From Rostratula benghalensis (lineage: Eukaryota; Chordata; Aves; Charadriiformes; Rostratulidae): a stretch of DNA of 64,000 bases. Both the position numbers and the translations under genes were made by a program. The DNA is taken from contig VXAI01000379.1 in assembly GCA_013399305.1 (NCBI GenBank), positions 316,532 to 380,531 on the forward strand. The letters are read 5' to 3'. Positions within the stretch are counted from its first letter, which is position 1. Every line of letters starts with the position of its first letter. Below the pieces are notes generated by a model. The model was not told the DNA's origin, did not search any database, and saw only the letters and a program-made list of their open reading frames with translations. This document shows positions 63,266 through 64,000 of the stretch, piece by piece.

Positions 63266-64000
63266 TCCTTCCAATAGCTTTTTATGCTGTCACAAAGCTC
63301 CACACAAAGATTTGAACTTTTCCTCAGGGAACAGGATTTATTTATTTAAACTTGTGCACTCCATCCAGGGCCAAATTGGAGGGTGTTGGCTCACAGGCTG
63401 CACTCCTGTTTCCCTGAGGAGACGTGCACAAGGGGCATCCATGTCCTCTCTCTCTCCTTTCTCTCCAAGAGTGCTCACCTGCCAGCCACACCACCAGCCC
63501 CTGCCCTGTTCCAGACCTGACAACTAGGGAGGTCACAACAAGCTGCTGATCAACATGAGCCCAAAATAGTTCTGTTGCCAGCAGTAGGGTCATTCTGCAG
63601 AGCTCCTTTTTCCCTCTTCAGCTGCTGACAGCCCCATCTGGGTAGCAAGGGAGGGTAGGCTGCACTTGAAAGGCAGGCAGCTGAGCCTGTCCTGCCTGTC
63701 CTGCCCTGCAGCCATGCTACCCACAGTGCCCTGTCTGACCTCTGGCTCTGCTGAGCTGAGAGTCACCTCCATGCACCTCCGCTGGCTACAGCTGCCAAAG
63801 CTGCACTGGAACAGACCTCTTCTAAACACTCTGCCTTCAGCAAAGAGCAAATGCCTTATCAGCCTCTTATCCCAAACACAGAGGTTGACTATGTCTCTAT
63901 ATTTTTCCTCAGGATCCAGTTACTGTGGTGGTCTTGCTCCAACACTTTTCCCTGCACCCAGAGTCTTGTCCTTTGGTGAAATTTCTGACATTTCTTCAAA

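Larger units (their letters stand above)
60109..64000. other. Unique non-coding sequence, GC-richer toward the end
   Basis: No gene is recognised. The stretch includes a T12 run at 60981-60992, degenerate AAACCTTT repeats at 61731-61783 and a TATATAAAGG word at 62648-62657. It also includes an RFX-like patch near 63091-63133 and a two-copy tandem CCTGTCCTG at about 63686-63703. From about 62000 the sequence becomes richer in G and C and in CCTG/CAGCC words but has few CpGs. That is neither a CpG island nor a clear exon. Confidence 0.53.

Noticed and set aside
1..64000. Known microRNAs, tRNAs, U6, 7SK or 5S genes
   Set aside because: I looked by eye for common mature microRNA seeds and for polymerase III box patterns and found none; an Infernal/tRNAscan run would settle it.
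1..64000. CRISPR array, operon or other prokaryotic system
   Set aside because: No regularly spaced repeats and no dense coding; the sequence is clearly vertebrate.

Overview
The window looks like non-coding DNA from a bird genome. The main evidence is ten recognisable fragments of CR1 (chicken repeat 1), a non-LTR retrotransposon. Six plus-strand copies and two minus-strand copies carry the typical 3' end, which is an ATTCTATG-type octamer repeat with no poly-A tail (only a degenerate trace of it at 41136-41250 and 54795-54858). The coding remnants match the CR1 reverse transcriptase protein. CR1 of this kind dominates bird, crocodilian and turtle genomes. The short interspersed content, the lack of Alu, L1 or B elements, and the lack of any bacterial-style gene packing fit a bird best. 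The species cannot be named from this sequence. Family assignments rest on recalled consensus features, not on a search.

Layout: 1-3773 unique sequence; 3774-4131 CR1 (-); 4132-10645 unique; 10646-11198 CR1 (-) with part of the ORF2 C-terminus; 11199-16154 unique, with a dense homeodomain/MEF2/forkhead-like site cluster near 12573-12597; 16155-16470 an internal CR1 reverse-transcriptase fragment (-); 16471-20769 unique with a polypyrimidine tract; 20770-21510 CR1 (+); 21511-27340 unique, with an A25 tract and a GATA/TAAT-rich candidate enhancer at 22560-23155; 27341-27464 CR1 (+) 3' tip; 27465-35716 unique with two candidate conserved blocks; 35717-35865 a (CTTT)n microsatellite running into a 111-base assembly gap (35866-35976); 35977-41135 unique; 41136-41250 a decayed CR1 (+) 3' tip; 41251-47430 unique; 47431-47725 an old MIR-like SINE; 47726-53871 unique, with two TAAT-rich candidate regulatory blocks; 53872-60108 a cluster of four CR1 fragments, all on the plus strand; 60109-64000 unique, with RFX-like sites near 63091-63133.

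I found no exon, complete gene, tRNA, rRNA, snRNA or known microRNA. The open reading frames present are short (under about 150 codons), occur in all frames, and resemble nothing I recognise apart from those inside CR1. The window is best read as part of a gene desert or a very large intron. Its likely biological content is scattered cis-regulatory sequence plus a record of CR1 insertions. I see no previously undescribed system. The most useful leads are the candidate conserved non-coding blocks and the MIR-like SINE, all of which need alignment to other bird genomes.
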